In this document: in pieces, positions 25,339-34,778 of the stretch | Layout: each line of letters opens with the position of its first letter | How positions within the stretch are numbered: position 1 is the first letter of the stretch | NCBI GenBank assembly: GCA_903892515.1 | Contig: CAITIS010000004.1 | Span: 1-64,000 of the forward strand | From: an uncultured Planctomycetota bacterium | GTDB lineage: Bacteria > Planctomycetota > Phycisphaerae > SM23-33 | Direction of reading: 5' to 3' | Length of the DNA stretch: 64,000 bases | Position numbers and translations under genes: made by a program | Notes under the pieces: model-generated | What the model was told of the DNA's origin: nothing | Seen by the model: only the letters and a program-made list of their open reading frames with translations | Database searches by the model: none

Positions 25339-27339
25339 CTATTCCTTGACAATAGCCCCGAAACGACAGGCCTCGATGCACGTGCCGCACTTGACGCACT
25401 TGTCCGGGATGATGTAGTGCGGACTCTTGGCCGCGCCCATGATCGCGCCGACGGGGCACTTGCGCCCGCACAGCGTGCAACCCTTGCACTTGTCCGCCAC
25501 GATGCGGAAATTCAGCAGCTCCGTGCACGCACCGGCCGGGCAGCGCCGCTCGAACACGTGCGCCTCGTACTCCTCGCGGAACCACCGCAGCGTGCTCAGC
25601 ACGGGGTTGGGGGCGGTCTGCCCCAGCCCGCACAGGGTGGTATCGCGGATCACTTCGGCCAGTCGCTGCAAGTACATCACGCCCTTGAACCGCTCCAACG
25701 CGGCCGTGCCGCTCTCGCCCTTGCGGCCCTGGGTGATTCGCTGCAAGATTTCCAGCATGCGCCGCGTGCCTTCACGGCAGGGAATGCACTTGCCGCAGCT
25801 CTCACGCTGGATGAAGTCCATGAAGAACTTGGCCAGGTCCACCATGCACGTGTCTTCGTCCATGACGACCAGGCCGCCAGAGCCCATGATCGCCCCGACG
25901 CTCTTGAGCGATTCGTAATCGATCTCGATGTCCAGGTGCGATTCCGGAATGCAGCCGCCCGAGGGGCCGCCGATCTGGGCGGCCTTGTACTTCTTGCCGT
26001 TGCTGATGCCGCCGCCGATGTCGAAGATGATCTGCCGCATCTTCGTGCCCATGGCCACTTCCACCAGGCCCGTTCGGTTGACCTTGCCCGAAAGGGCGAA
26101 GACCTTCGTGCCCTTGCTGGTGGCCGTGCCGAGCTTGGCAAACCACTCCGGCCCATTGGCCAGAATCAGCGGCAGGTTGGCCAGCGTCTCAACGTTGTTG
26201 ATGACCGTCGGCTTGCCGAAAAGGCCCTTAATCGCCGGGAAGGGCGGTCGAGGCCGGGGCATGCCGCGCTTGCCCTCGATGCTGTGGATCAGGGCCGTCT
26301 CCTCGCCGCAGACGAACGCGCCGGCGCCCTGCTTGATGATCACGTCCAGGCTAAAGCCGCTATCCAGGATGTTGTGCCCCAGCAGCCCGTAGGCCTTGGC
26401 CTGGGCAATGGCCTTGACGATCCGCTTGATGGCCAGTGGATACTCGGCCCGGATGTACATGTACGTCTTGCTGGCGCCAATGGCATAGGCCGCGATGGCC
26501 ATGCCTTCCAGGACGCGGTGCGGATCGCCCTCGATGACGGCCCGGTCCATGAACGCGCCGGGGTCGCCTTCGTCGGCGTTGCAGATCAGGTACTTTTGAT
26601 CGCCGGCGGCCTTGAGGGCGAATTTCCACTTTGTGCCGGTGGGGAATCCGCCGCCGCCACGCCCGCGCAGCCCGCTGGCTTCGACGGCCTCGCACAGGTC
26701 GATCGGCGTCTTCTTGCTGATGGCCTGCGTGAAGGACTTGTAGCCGCCGCGAGCGATGTATTCTTCGATCCGGGCCGGGTCGATCAGGCCGCAATTGGCC
26801 AGCACCCAGCGCGTCTGCGGGGCGAAGAAGGGATGCTCGTCCAGGTACGCCACGCCCTCATACGGCGTCTGGGCGGTACCGGTCGCCCGAAATTGTCCCA
26901 GCAGCATGTCGCCGGGAATCTTGTTGGTAAAGACGTCGTCCAGCAGGGCGCCGACCTTCTCGGCCGAGACGTCCTGGAAGCCGACGCGCGTCCTGCCGGG
27001 CAACTGCACGTCCAGCAGGGGCTCGACCGCGCACAGGCCGATACAACCGACCTCGACGATGTCGGCGACGATGCTGTGCTTCTGCAGGTACTCATTCACG
27101 GCCACGAGCGTTTTGCCCGCGCCTGCGCCCAAGCCGCACGTGCCCATGCCGATGAACAGCACCGGCCGATCTACCACCTCGCGCCGCAGCCGAACCAGCC
27201 CGTCGCTCCGCTTGGCCTTGCAGGCATCGCTCTCGTGGCAGATAGGGCCGCCCACGATGCACGCCAACAGGTCAGGGCACGGGCGATCGGCCTCGTGCCA
27301 ACAGCGTTCACAACACTTGTCACTAATCATGTTTGGCAT
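25339..27339 (-). CDS. hydB: HydB, NADH/FMN-binding subunit of [FeFe] hydrogenase
   Basis: A NuoF-like protein with extra iron-sulfur domains at both ends. An N-terminal thioredoxin-like [2Fe-2S] domain (GMGTCGLGAGAG, EVGCIGLCAVEP) precedes the flavin/NAD domain (GLRGRGGGGFPTGTKW, NADEGDPGAFMDR), then SLBB, then the [4Fe-4S] motif SCGKCIPCREGTRR. Two C-terminal ferredoxin clusters are CKGCTLCGRKCP and CVKCGTCIEAC. The first ~45 residues add seven further Cys (CCERCWHEADRPC…). The start is uncertain: ATGs at 27348, 27339 and 27330 all overlap or abut hydC, and 27339 has GGAG at the best distance. Confidence 0.94.
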   Translation of the reverse strand: MPNMISDKCCERCWHEADRPCPDLLACIVGGPICHESDACKAKRSDGLVRLRREVVDRPVLFIGMGTCGLGAGAGKTLVAVNEYLQKHSIVADIVEVGCIGLCAVEPLLDVQLPGRTRVGFQDVSAEKVGALLDDVFTNKIPGDMLLGQFRATGTAQTPYEGVAYLDEHPFFAPQTRWVLANCGLIDPARIEEYIARGGYKSFTQAISKKTPIDLCEAVEASGLRGRGGGGFPTGTKWKFALKAAGDQKYLICNADEGDPGAFMDRAVIEGDPHRVLEGMAIAAYAIGASKTYMYIRAEYPLAIKRIVKAIAQAKAYGLLGHNILDSGFSLDVIIKQGAGAFVCGEETALIHSIEGKRGMPRPRPPFPAIKGLFGKPTVINNVETLANLPLILANGPEWFAKLGTATSKGTKVFALSGKVNRTGLVEVAMGTKMRQIIFDIGGGISNGKKYKAAQIGGPSGGCIPESHLDIEIDYESLKSVGAIMGSGGLVVMDEDTCMVDLAKFFMDFIQRESCGKCIPCREGTRRMLEILQRITQGRKGESGTAALERFKGVMYLQRLAEVIRDTTLCGLGQTAPNPVLSTLRWFREEYEAHVFERRCPAGACTELLNFRIVADKCKGCTLCGRKCPVGAIMGAAKSPHYIIPDKCVKCGTCIEACRFGAIVKE

Positions 27340-27805
27340 CGCCCGCATTGCTCCGATACGAATCCAGAATCTCTGTGACCTTCTTGGGCGTCATGCGAGC
27401 ATGGAACTCGCCATTGACGTTGATAACCGGCGCTAACCCGCAAGCGCCGATGCACGCCACCACTTCCAGGCTGAACACGCCGTCACGGCTGGTCTGACCG
27501 GGCTCAAGCTTGAGATGCCGCTTGACGGCATCCAGCACGCCCAGTGAACCTTTCACGTGACAGGCCGTGCCGCGGCAAAGTTGAACGTGAAACTTGCCGG
27601 GTGCCTGAAAGCGGAACTGGTTGTAGAACGTCGCGACTCCGTAGACCTTGCTGGGAGGCAGGTTCAAGTGCTGGCCAATCCGAACGATCACGTCGTTGGA
27701 CAGGAAACCCTTGACCTCCTGCACCTCCTGCAGGATGGGAATCAGCGAATCACGCTTGCCGTTTGGGTGCCGTGCGAGCACGGCCTCGATGTCTTCGGCG
27801 CTCAC
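27323..27805 (-). CDS. hydC: HydC, NuoE-like [2Fe-2S] subunit of [FeFe] hydrogenase
   Basis: 160 residues of the 24-kDa/NuoE family: an N-terminal helical bundle (IPILQEVQEVKGFLS, VYGVATFYNQF) and a thioredoxin-like cluster domain with CRGTACHVKGS and CIGACGLAPV. It supplies electrons between NADH and HydA/HydB. It starts at GTG 27805, overlapping the rex stop by 4 bp (GTGA), with GAAGGAAG upstream, so it is translationally coupled to rex. Confidence 0.95.
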   Translation of the reverse strand: MSAEDIEAVLARHPNGKRDSLIPILQEVQEVKGFLSNDVIVRIGQHLNLPPSKVYGVATFYNQFRFQAPGKFHVQLCRGTACHVKGSLGVLDAVKRHLKLEPGQTSRDGVFSLEVVACIGACGLAPVINVNGEFHARMTPKKVTEILDSYRSNAGDAKHD

Positions 27806-28446
27806 GAATTCACTTCCTTCTCGGCTCGTCCCTTGCGGGAGAAATACGCGACCTTCTCCAGGGACATGGTCATGTCGATGTCTTCCACGTACACTTCCGC
27901 CGGCAGATGCAGGCGGATTGGGGCGAAATTCAGGATGCCGCGCACGCCGGCCCGCACGAGCTTGGCCGCCACGGCCTGGGCTTCAGTGGCAGGCACCGCA
28001 ATGATGGCCGTACGAATGTTCGCTTTGGCGGCAATCGTGTCCATCTCGGTCATCGGATAGCAGTGGCAGCCATGGATCACGCGATTGGCCTTGTACGGAT
28101 CGGCGTCGAAGGCGGCCTGGATCGCCAAGTGAGGCCGGCGGCCGGCAAAATACGCCAGGATCGCCCGACCCAGGTTGCCCACGCCGATCAACGCCACGCC
28201 CTGGCCTTCAGGAGCGTCCATGAATGCCCCGATGCTCTGGGCCAACTCGCGGATGTCGTAGCCTCGCTTGGGCGACCCCGTGTAGCCGACGGCCATCATG
28301 TCGCGACGGACCTGTGCGGCTGTGCCTCCGGCCAGCACAGCAAGCTGGTGCGAATATACATGCGTCACCCCATCGGCCACGAGACCGTTGAGCAAACGCC
28401 GGTATAAACTCAGCCGGCCGACCGTCTTGTCCGACAAAGCATTCAT
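27802..28446 (-). CDS. rex: Rex, NADH/NAD+-sensing transcriptional repressor
   Basis: Start chosen at ATG 28446 because AGGGA lies 5 bp upstream; an earlier ATG at 28473 has no ribosome site. 214 residues: a winged helix (~1-80, LSLYRRLLNGL…VAVRRDM-like sequence AAQVRRDMMAVGYTGSPKRGY), then a Rossmann NAD(H) domain with GVGNLGRAILAYF. Rex leaves DNA when NADH is high, so it would release hydrogenase expression when fermentation needs an electron sink. The gene heads the hyd operon and has Rex-type boxes in its own promoter. Confidence 0.95.
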   Translation of the reverse strand: MNALSDKTVGRLSLYRRLLNGLVADGVTHVYSHQLAVLAGGTAAQVRRDMMAVGYTGSPKRGYDIRELAQSIGAFMDAPEGQGVALIGVGNLGRAILAYFAGRRPHLAIQAAFDADPYKANRVIHGCHCYPMTEMDTIAAKANIRTAIIAVPATEAQAVAAKLVRAGVRGILNFAPIRLHLPAEVYVEDIDMTMSLEKVAYFSRKGRAEKEVNS

Positions 28447-28488
28447 ACGTTCCCTAATCGGCATAAAGGCCATGTGAATCGCGTCACA

Positions 28489-28506
28489 CTGTTATTTTAG
28501 TAACAG
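28489..28506. promoter_or_regulatory. Rex-type operator over the rex transcription start
   Basis: CTGTTATTTTAGTAACAG, an 18-bp inverted repeat with the spacing of Rex sites. It covers the predicted start point of the minus-strand promoter at 28511-28539. Confidence 0.7.
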
Positions 28507-28510
28507 GTAA

Positions 28511-28539
28511 ATCGTAGCAAGTGGGCAACCCCCTGTCAA
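28511..28539 (-). promoter_or_regulatory. Promoter of the rex-hydCBA operon
   Basis: On the minus strand TTGACA (28539-28534), 17 bp, then TACGAT (28516-28511). It lies between the two Rex-type boxes. Confidence 0.65.
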
Positions 28540-28569
28540 TGGGCGAAAACGGATGAAATCAATTAGAAC

Positions 28570-28587
28570 TTGTTAACGCTTTCACAA
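28570..28587. promoter_or_regulatory. Second Rex-type operator
   Basis: TTGTTAACGCTTTCACAA differs from the classical TTGTGAA-N4-TTCACAA box at one position. It is 31 bp upstream of the -35 box. Two sites 81 bp apart could allow looping or cooperative binding. Confidence 0.7.
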
Positions 28588-28699
28588 CAAGAACTTGCAC
28601 AGGCGAACCGGGTCAGAGCATCGGAGATCCCGTGTGTCTTTGCGATGCGGTAGTAGGGGTCGTGTTTCGTCGAAGCTGGCGACTGAATGGGGGCGCAAA

Positions 28700-28734
28700 G
28701 CAAGAGCCCGACACATCTTGTGTCGGGCTCTTGC
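28700..28734 (-). terminator. Terminator of ilvC
   Basis: A perfect 15-bp stem (28700-28714 with 28720-28734) around a 5-nt loop lies 34 bp past the ilvC stop on the minus strand, followed by TTTG. Confidence 0.8.
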
Positions 28735-28767
28735 CGCGCCTGCTGACAAAACTGAATCGGCCGGGGG

Positions 28768-29784
<1,017 letters not shown>

Positions 29785-29898
29785 TACTAAGCTCCTTAAA
29801 GTTGGCGAACGCGTCTTTGTACATCGGCCTGGGCAGCCCGTCAATAGGCAATTCGCGGAACGTCTTTAGTCGAGTGTGTGGGTTCTGGGCTTCCAAGG

Positions 29899-30555
29899 TC
29901 ACCGCTGCCAACCCTGCTGGCCGATGAGCGGGACGAAGGTTACGGGGCAGATGTCGCTCTTGGTGGTCGTGCCGCCGACCTTGTCCACCGCGATGAGCAT
30001 CTGCACCTCCGGTGGGCCGGTCGGCGTGACGATCCGGCCGCCCTCGGCCAGTTGCTCCACCCAGGCCTTAGGAACATCGGGGCCGGCAGCGCCGCAGATG
30101 ATCCGGTCAAAAGGGGCCTGCTCGCTCAGGCCTAATGTTCCGTCGCCGGTGTAGATGCTCACATTGCCCCGCCCGAGTTCCTTCAGTACGGCCAACGACC
30201 GTCGCGCCAGTTCCGGGAACCTTTCTATGCCAAAGACCTCACTTGCCAGCTTGGCCAGGATGGCCGCCTGGTAGCCGCTGCCAGAACCGACGTCCAGGAC
30301 GCGGTGGTGGGGTTCGATGCGGAGTTCCTGAAGCATAAGAGCGACGATGTAGGGCTGCGAAATCGTCTGGCCCAGGCCGATGGGGACAGGGCGGTCTTCA
30401 TAAGCGAGATGGCGAAACTCAGCCGGAATGAACCGTTCGCGTGGCGTCTGGGCCATGGCGGCAAGGACGCGCTCGTCGCGGATGCCGCGGCCGCGAAGCT
30501 GCCATTGAAGCATCTGCTGCCGCTGGATCTCGAAATGTGACACCGCTTCGGCCAT
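29899..30555 (-). CDS. pcm: Protein-L-isoaspartate O-methyltransferase
   Basis: 218 residues. PCMT motifs include RERFIPAEFRHLAYEDRPVP, IGLGQTISQPYIVALM, the SAM-binding VLDVGSGSGYQAAILA, and VFGIERFPELA. It repairs isoaspartyl damage in aged proteins. It lies 9 bp after the hydrogenase protease gene on the same strand and is probably co-transcribed with it. Confidence 0.95.
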   Translation of the reverse strand: MAEAVSHFEIQRQQMLQWQLRGRGIRDERVLAAMAQTPRERFIPAEFRHLAYEDRPVPIGLGQTISQPYIVALMLQELRIEPHHRVLDVGSGSGYQAAILAKLASEVFGIERFPELARRSLAVLKELGRGNVSIYTGDGTLGLSEQAPFDRIICGAAGPDVPKAWVEQLAEGGRIVTPTGPPEVQMLIAVDKVGGTTTKSDICPVTFVPLIGQQGWQR

Positions 30556-30564
30556 CGCTTCATT

Positions 30565-31038
30565 CTATCGCAGCGGTTTTTTAGCCTCCTCCAGCAGCAA
30601 CTCGATGATTCGCGGAATCTTGGCGGCCACTTCGGGCGTCAGTTCCAGGCCCGGCTTGATGCTGCAAGGCTGGACGCCGAAGATGACGATTTCGCCTGGC
30701 GCCTCCCCCAACTGCTGGGCCATCTGTACCGAGCCGATGAGACCCAACTCGTGTACGGAAATGGAAACGCTCTCCTGCGCCATCAGTTCGGACATGGAGA
30801 GCTGAAAGACGGTGCCGGGTTTCTCGCCGGCGTCGAGGGCATCGACCACGATCACCTTGGGCCGGTTGGCAATCACGTCGATCATGTCGGCGCCCGACGT
30901 GCCACCATCAATGATTTCGGTATCCTCGGGCAGGTCCAGGCCCTGCATGGCCTCGATCACGCGCACGCCCACGCCCTCGTCGCGCAGCAGGATATTTCCG
31001 ATGCCGATAATGAGTTTTTGCTTGGTCGATTCTGTCAT
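30565..31038 (-). CDS. [NiFe]-hydrogenase maturation endopeptidase (HyaD/HybD/HycI family)
   Basis: 157 residues: IIGIGNILLRDEGVGVRVIE, IIDGGTSGADMIDVI, VIVVDALDAGEKPGTV and SVHELGLIGSVQMA contain the conserved acidic and His residues that bind nickel. It clips the C-terminal extension of the large subunit after the final His. The large subunit at 34779 has such a 15-residue extension after DPCLACAVH, so this is its likely substrate despite the 4-kb distance. Confidence 0.92.
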   Translation of the reverse strand: MTESTKQKLIIGIGNILLRDEGVGVRVIEAMQGLDLPEDTEIIDGGTSGADMIDVIANRPKVIVVDALDAGEKPGTVFQLSMSELMAQESVSISVHELGLIGSVQMAQQLGEAPGEIVIFGVQPCSIKPGLELTPEVAAKIPRIIELLLEEAKKPLR

Positions 31039-31216
31039 ACCGAATCATATCGGCGATCCGTCGCGGCCGTCGCCATCTTCGCCGCGGGCGTTGGTGTCAG
31101 CCAGGCCGCCCGTGGTCGCTCGTCGGGCTTGACGCGGCGTTCGACGAGCCCCGGCCAGGTTCAAGCTGTGAACTCTGCCTGTCGCTATGCGATGCAATTT
31201 ATAGTCAAAGTTCCCA

Positions 31217-31244
31217 TTGACAGAGTTGGATTTGTCGCTAAACT
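31217..31244 (+). promoter_or_regulatory. Candidate promoter in the 31039-31485 gap
   Basis: TTGACA (31217-31222), 16 bp and TAAACT (31239-31244) lie about 240 bp before the PEP-CTERM gene at 31486, implying a long untranslated leader. The rest of the 447-bp gap shows no gene or recognised riboswitch. Confidence 0.4.
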
Positions 31245-31485
31245 TTATATGTCGAGTTGGTTTACGCTCTGGTCTGCCCAGGGAGCGGCAGAGCAAATAT
31301 GTTTCGCACTGAAAGAGGGTGTGTGGGCGACTCGCTCACGCAGGCACACCTTAGGCCGCACGGCCAAGTTCCCGATACGGTTACACCGCGTCTTTATCGT
31401 CTGAAGCATACTCGCCTGCACAGAGTCGGTCAGCATCGGCGACGACTCCGGGCGGGAGCCAATCGCATAGAAAAAGGAGAGAGCC

Positions 31486-32727
31486 ATGAGAAGTCGAGCA
31501 CTTGGCAGGGGAGTCGCAGCCGTAGGCGTGCTTCTCGTATTCACAGCATTTGCAGGGGCGGCGGCACTGACGTGGACGGGCGCGGGCGGCGACAACCTGT
31601 ACGCTACGCCCGGAAACTGGGACGGCGGCGCCGCGCCGTACACGACGACATTCCTCAGCCGGCAGATCGTATTGCCGGATGCGACCCCAACGTCCCCGAC
31701 GGCCTTGACGATCAGTGGCACGTCGTACGGCGGCGGGGTTCTGATTACGGCTTCGCACGACGTGACGGTCGCGGGCTCCGGCAGCTCGTATTGGAACCAT
31801 GATTCCAACGCGACACTCACAATCGCTCCGGCCGACGGGCAGGCGCATACCTACACCATCGGTGGTCTCAGCCAGTTCCCGCAAGCGAACAGTGGTGACG
31901 GATTCCATGACACCACCTACGACGTCGGCGGAACGAGCAAGCTCATCTTGAACACTGCCATCTCGCTGAGCTCGCCTAACAACTTCAACAAGAACGGCAC
32001 CGGCACCTTTCAGTATGGGAACGCTGGCGCGGCCGCTATGAATCTGACCTGCACCAACTTCAACATCAACGCCGGCGTGGTGGACATGCAGAGCAATTAC
32101 TATGCGTATTTCACGCCGAGCGCCGGCGGCATGACGATTAAGATCGCCAGTGCAGCCGCGCTGTGGATCTCGCTGAATCCCATCTCCAACAACGGCGCCG
32201 CGAATATGCTGACCTTCACGGGTGGCGGCAGGATCATGATGAACAGCAAGTTGGACGGAAGCGGGACCAAGAAGAACTGGGGCGGCACACTCGGCTCGAC
32301 ATTCGCGCCGGGCACTGACGGGACGGCCGGCTTGTTCACAATCAACGGCGGCAGCATGACGTTCTCCGCGTACACGACTACTCCCCGGTATAACACGCTG
32401 AAGATCGACATCATCGGCAGCGGCACGGTCGCCGGCGCCGACTTCGATCAACTGAGTACCGACTGCACGCTGTCGGGCTTGAGCACGGTTGACCTGGTTG
32501 TCAACGGAACCGGCGCGGTGGCTGGCAACAGCTACACGTTCCTGACCTCGGCCAACAACATCGCGTCGCAGTCGTTCCGCAGCGTGGTGGTGAACAACAC
32601 CGCCTTGCCGTACACGGTCAGCCCGATCGCCAGCAACCTGGGCTACCAGATCAGCTTCACCCCCGAGCCGTGCATGCTTGGCTTGTTGGGGATCGGCAGT
32701 CTGATCGCCCTTCGCCGTCGCGCTTAA
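31486..32727 (+). CDS. Secreted PEP-CTERM protein, autotransporter-like beta-strand repeats
   Basis: ATG 31486 follows AAAAAGGAGAGAG. A signal peptide (GRGVAAVGVLLVFTAFAGAAA) leads into LTWTGAGGDNLYATPGNWD, the opening typical of PEP-CTERM proteins with pectate-lyase or autotransporter-like beta helices. The rest is Asn/Gly/Thr-rich. The C-terminus PEPCMLGLLGIGSLIALRRR is a PEP-CTERM sorting signal. No catalytic residues recognised; a surface or matrix component by inference. Confidence 0.85.
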   Translation: MRSRALGRGVAAVGVLLVFTAFAGAAALTWTGAGGDNLYATPGNWDGGAAPYTTTFLSRQIVLPDATPTSPTALTISGTSYGGGVLITASHDVTVAGSGSSYWNHDSNATLTIAPADGQAHTYTIGGLSQFPQANSGDGFHDTTYDVGGTSKLILNTAISLSSPNNFNKNGTGTFQYGNAGAAAMNLTCTNFNINAGVVDMQSNYYAYFTPSAGGMTIKIASAAALWISLNPISNNGAANMLTFTGGGRIMMNSKLDGSGTKKNWGGTLGSTFAPGTDGTAGLFTINGGSMTFSAYTTTPRYNTLKIDIIGSGTVAGADFDQLSTDCTLSGLSTVDLVVNGTGAVAGNSYTFLTSANNIASQSFRSVVVNNTALPYTVSPIASNLGYQISFTPEPCMLGLLGIGSLIALRRRA

Positions 32728-32786
32728 GCAAAGGCAGTGAGCAAGGCTCTTTGTCTCTGAGCGGCTTGGAAGCATGGAGCACACAC

Positions 32787-32825
32787 GAGAACGTTGGCAG
32801 GCCGACTGGGTCTGCCGACGTTCTC
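32787..32825. terminator. Intergenic hairpin between two PEP-CTERM genes
   Basis: GAGAACGTTGGCAG (32787-32800) pairs with CTGCCGACGTTCTC (32812-32825) with one G-U pair and an 11-nt loop. There is no long T-run, so it may be an attenuator or processing site. Confidence 0.5.
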
Positions 32826-32868
32826 TGTTGCACGGGAATCAGAGAAACGGAAACATAGGAGAGGCTCG

Positions 32869-34632
32869 ATGAGCAGAACGGCTTTTATCGTCGGTGTGTT
32901 CGCGTTGGCTTTCACTGTCGCTGCGGCGATGGCGGGCAATCAGACCATTTCGACCAACACCGTCTGGTCGGGCACGGTCACCGTGGACGGCACGGTTACG
33001 GTGAACTCCAGCGCCAGCCTCACGATCCAGCCGGGCACCACCGTCAACTTTGTCGGTACGGGCAACATCACCTTCAGCAGTGCCGGGCTATTCTCGGCCC
33101 AAGGCACAGCGGCTGCGCCTATCCAGTTCAACGGCACGCAAACCGGGTATTTGGCGGGCAATCCGACAGGGGTTTCCCTCAGCAACTGCGCGTTCTCGGG
33201 CCTGGGCACCAGTTCAACAAAGTGGCTGAGCCTCAACCCCTCCAGCAGCAGCCTGGGCTTTTCCATGACCAACTGTTCGGCCACGGGCAACACCAACAAA
33301 TTCTCAACCGGCGGCAGCGGCCCCGTTACGATCTCGGGCTGCTCGCTGCTGGACAACGGGGAACTCGACCCCTGGGCCAACGGCAACGCGTTGGTCAGCA
33401 TCACCAACAACAATATCCGCGGATCGATGGTCTGGACTCAAGCCACCAGCGGAAGCATCAACGTCAGTCACAACGTCATCCTCAATGGCACGATTTGGGC
33501 TAAGGCCTCCTCGGTGAACACCACCGTCGTGGCGGACAACTACATTCACGACACCGCGGCGAATTCGCAGTACGGGATTCTGTACACGGTCGGACAGATC
33601 TACAACAACGTCGTCCGCGGCTGCACCTGGAACCTCAGTGGCAGTGGCGGCCACGTGTACAACAACGTCATCGAATCGCTTACGGCCGCCGACGCCGCTG
33701 CACGCGGCGATGGCACGCATGAGAACGTCTACCCACCCACAGACAACTCGGTATTCGAGCGGAACCTATTTCTGAACGCGTGCAACTCCGGTTCGATCAT
33801 GACCAACGGCACGAGCGTTGGGACGGGCGTCGTGTTCCGGAACAACACGTTCGACCAACGCGGCGCCGTGGGCAGGAATTCGACGGCCTGCTTCTGGCTC
33901 AACCACTTGGCGACCGTTACGCCGACAAATGGCATGAACATCCGCAACAACCTCTTCCTGCGCGGTGGCCGGATGTACGATGAGATGTCTCACCCAGATT
34001 CGGCCAGCTATATCGACTACAACTGCTGGGCTGGCCGGACTACCGACGGCTGGTCGGGCACAAGCCCGACGTCGCCACGGTTCGTGAACGTTTCTATTAC
34101 CGGCAAGGTCGAAGGCGACGACGGCTTCGGCATGCACGACACAATGCTGCCGACGTCGGCATCCGGATTTGACCCTGCCAGCCTGGTGAATAACGCGAAC
34201 TTCGTCGATCCCTACAGCGACGCGGACATGCTGGCCGGCATGTACACCAACGCCCAATTGCTGGCCCTGTACCAGCAAGCGTACACGCCCGTGGCGGGTT
34301 CGGCCCTGATCAATGCCGGCAGCCCGACCGATGCATCCGACCCGGCCGTCGCGTACGGCCAGATCGACATCGGGGCGATCGAAGTGGCCCTGCTGCCCGG
34401 CGACGCCAACACCGACCGCAAGGTAACGTTCGCTGATTACATCGAACTGGAGCGCAACTTCGGTGCGACCAATGCCACCTGGGCCATGGGCGACTTCAAT
34501 GGCGATGGCAAGGTGACCTTCGCGGATTACATCATCCTCGAAGGCGGCTTCGGCAAGAGCGTGCCTGAGCCGATGAGCCTGTCGCTGCTGATCGTTGGCT
34601 TGGCGACGTTGCTTCGCCGCAAGACGCATTAG
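32869..34632 (+). CDS. Secreted right-handed beta-helix protein with dockerin repeats and PEP-CTERM (copy 1)
   Basis: Start chosen at ATG 32869 with AGGAGAGG upstream. Signal peptide FIVGVFALAFTVAAAMA, then TISTNTVWSGTVTVDGTVTV and a parallel beta-helix body rich in N..I.N.. repeats (SCTF/NNVI/NNTF). After PGDANTDRKVTFADYIELE and GDFNGDGKVTFADYIILE come VPEP, a hydrophobic stretch and LRRKTH. The gene at 51084 encodes a clear paralogue along its full length. Possible roles are polysaccharide binding or lyase; no active site identified. Confidence 0.88.
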   Translation: MSRTAFIVGVFALAFTVAAAMAGNQTISTNTVWSGTVTVDGTVTVNSSASLTIQPGTTVNFVGTGNITFSSAGLFSAQGTAAAPIQFNGTQTGYLAGNPTGVSLSNCAFSGLGTSSTKWLSLNPSSSSLGFSMTNCSATGNTNKFSTGGSGPVTISGCSLLDNGELDPWANGNALVSITNNNIRGSMVWTQATSGSINVSHNVILNGTIWAKASSVNTTVVADNYIHDTAANSQYGILYTVGQIYNNVVRGCTWNLSGSGGHVYNNVIESLTAADAAARGDGTHENVYPPTDNSVFERNLFLNACNSGSIMTNGTSVGTGVVFRNNTFDQRGAVGRNSTACFWLNHLATVTPTNGMNIRNNLFLRGGRMYDEMSHPDSASYIDYNCWAGRTTDGWSGTSPTSPRFVNVSITGKVEGDDGFGMHDTMLPTSASGFDPASLVNNANFVDPYSDADMLAGMYTNAQLLALYQQAYTPVAGSALINAGSPTDASDPAVAYGQIDIGAIEVALLPGDANTDRKVTFADYIELERNFGATNATWAMGDFNGDGKVTFADYIILEGGFGKSVPEPMSLSLLIVGLATLLRRKTH

Positions 34633-34633
34633 T

Positions 34634-34666
34634 GGCCGCAAAAGCCACAGCCGAGGGCGGCTGTGC
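34634..34666. repeat. 33-bp repeat after beta-helix gene copy 1
   Basis: GGCCGCAAAAGCCACAGCCG and the following 13 bases recur at 50986-51018 in inverse orientation with one mismatch. In each case the element lies just past the stop of a beta-helix paralogue and in the same orientation relative to it. It contains the hairpin CACAGCCG-AGGG-CGGCTGTG. Confidence 0.75.
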
Positions 34667-34710
34667 TACGGGATCAAACCGGTTCTGGCACGAGCACACG
34701 CACTTGAAAC

Positions 34711-34744
34711 GAAGAGGCCTTTCCCTGGCGGGAAAGGCCTCTTC
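34711..34744. terminator. Bidirectional terminator between beta-helix gene and [NiFe] operon
   Basis: A perfect 14-bp stem, GAAGAGGCCTTTCC (34711-34724) with GGAAAGGCCTCTTC (34731-34744), between convergent genes. Confidence 0.75.
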
Positions 34745-34778
34745 TCTTGGACTCAACCAATGCGTCTTGTAGTGAGCT

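Noticed and set aside
25048-27378. 776-codon plus-strand frame
   Set aside because: Antisense to hydB and hydA.
31486-32727. Pectate lyase
   Set aside because: Only the general beta-strand pattern of PEP-CTERM proteins is visible; no catalytic residues can be assigned.
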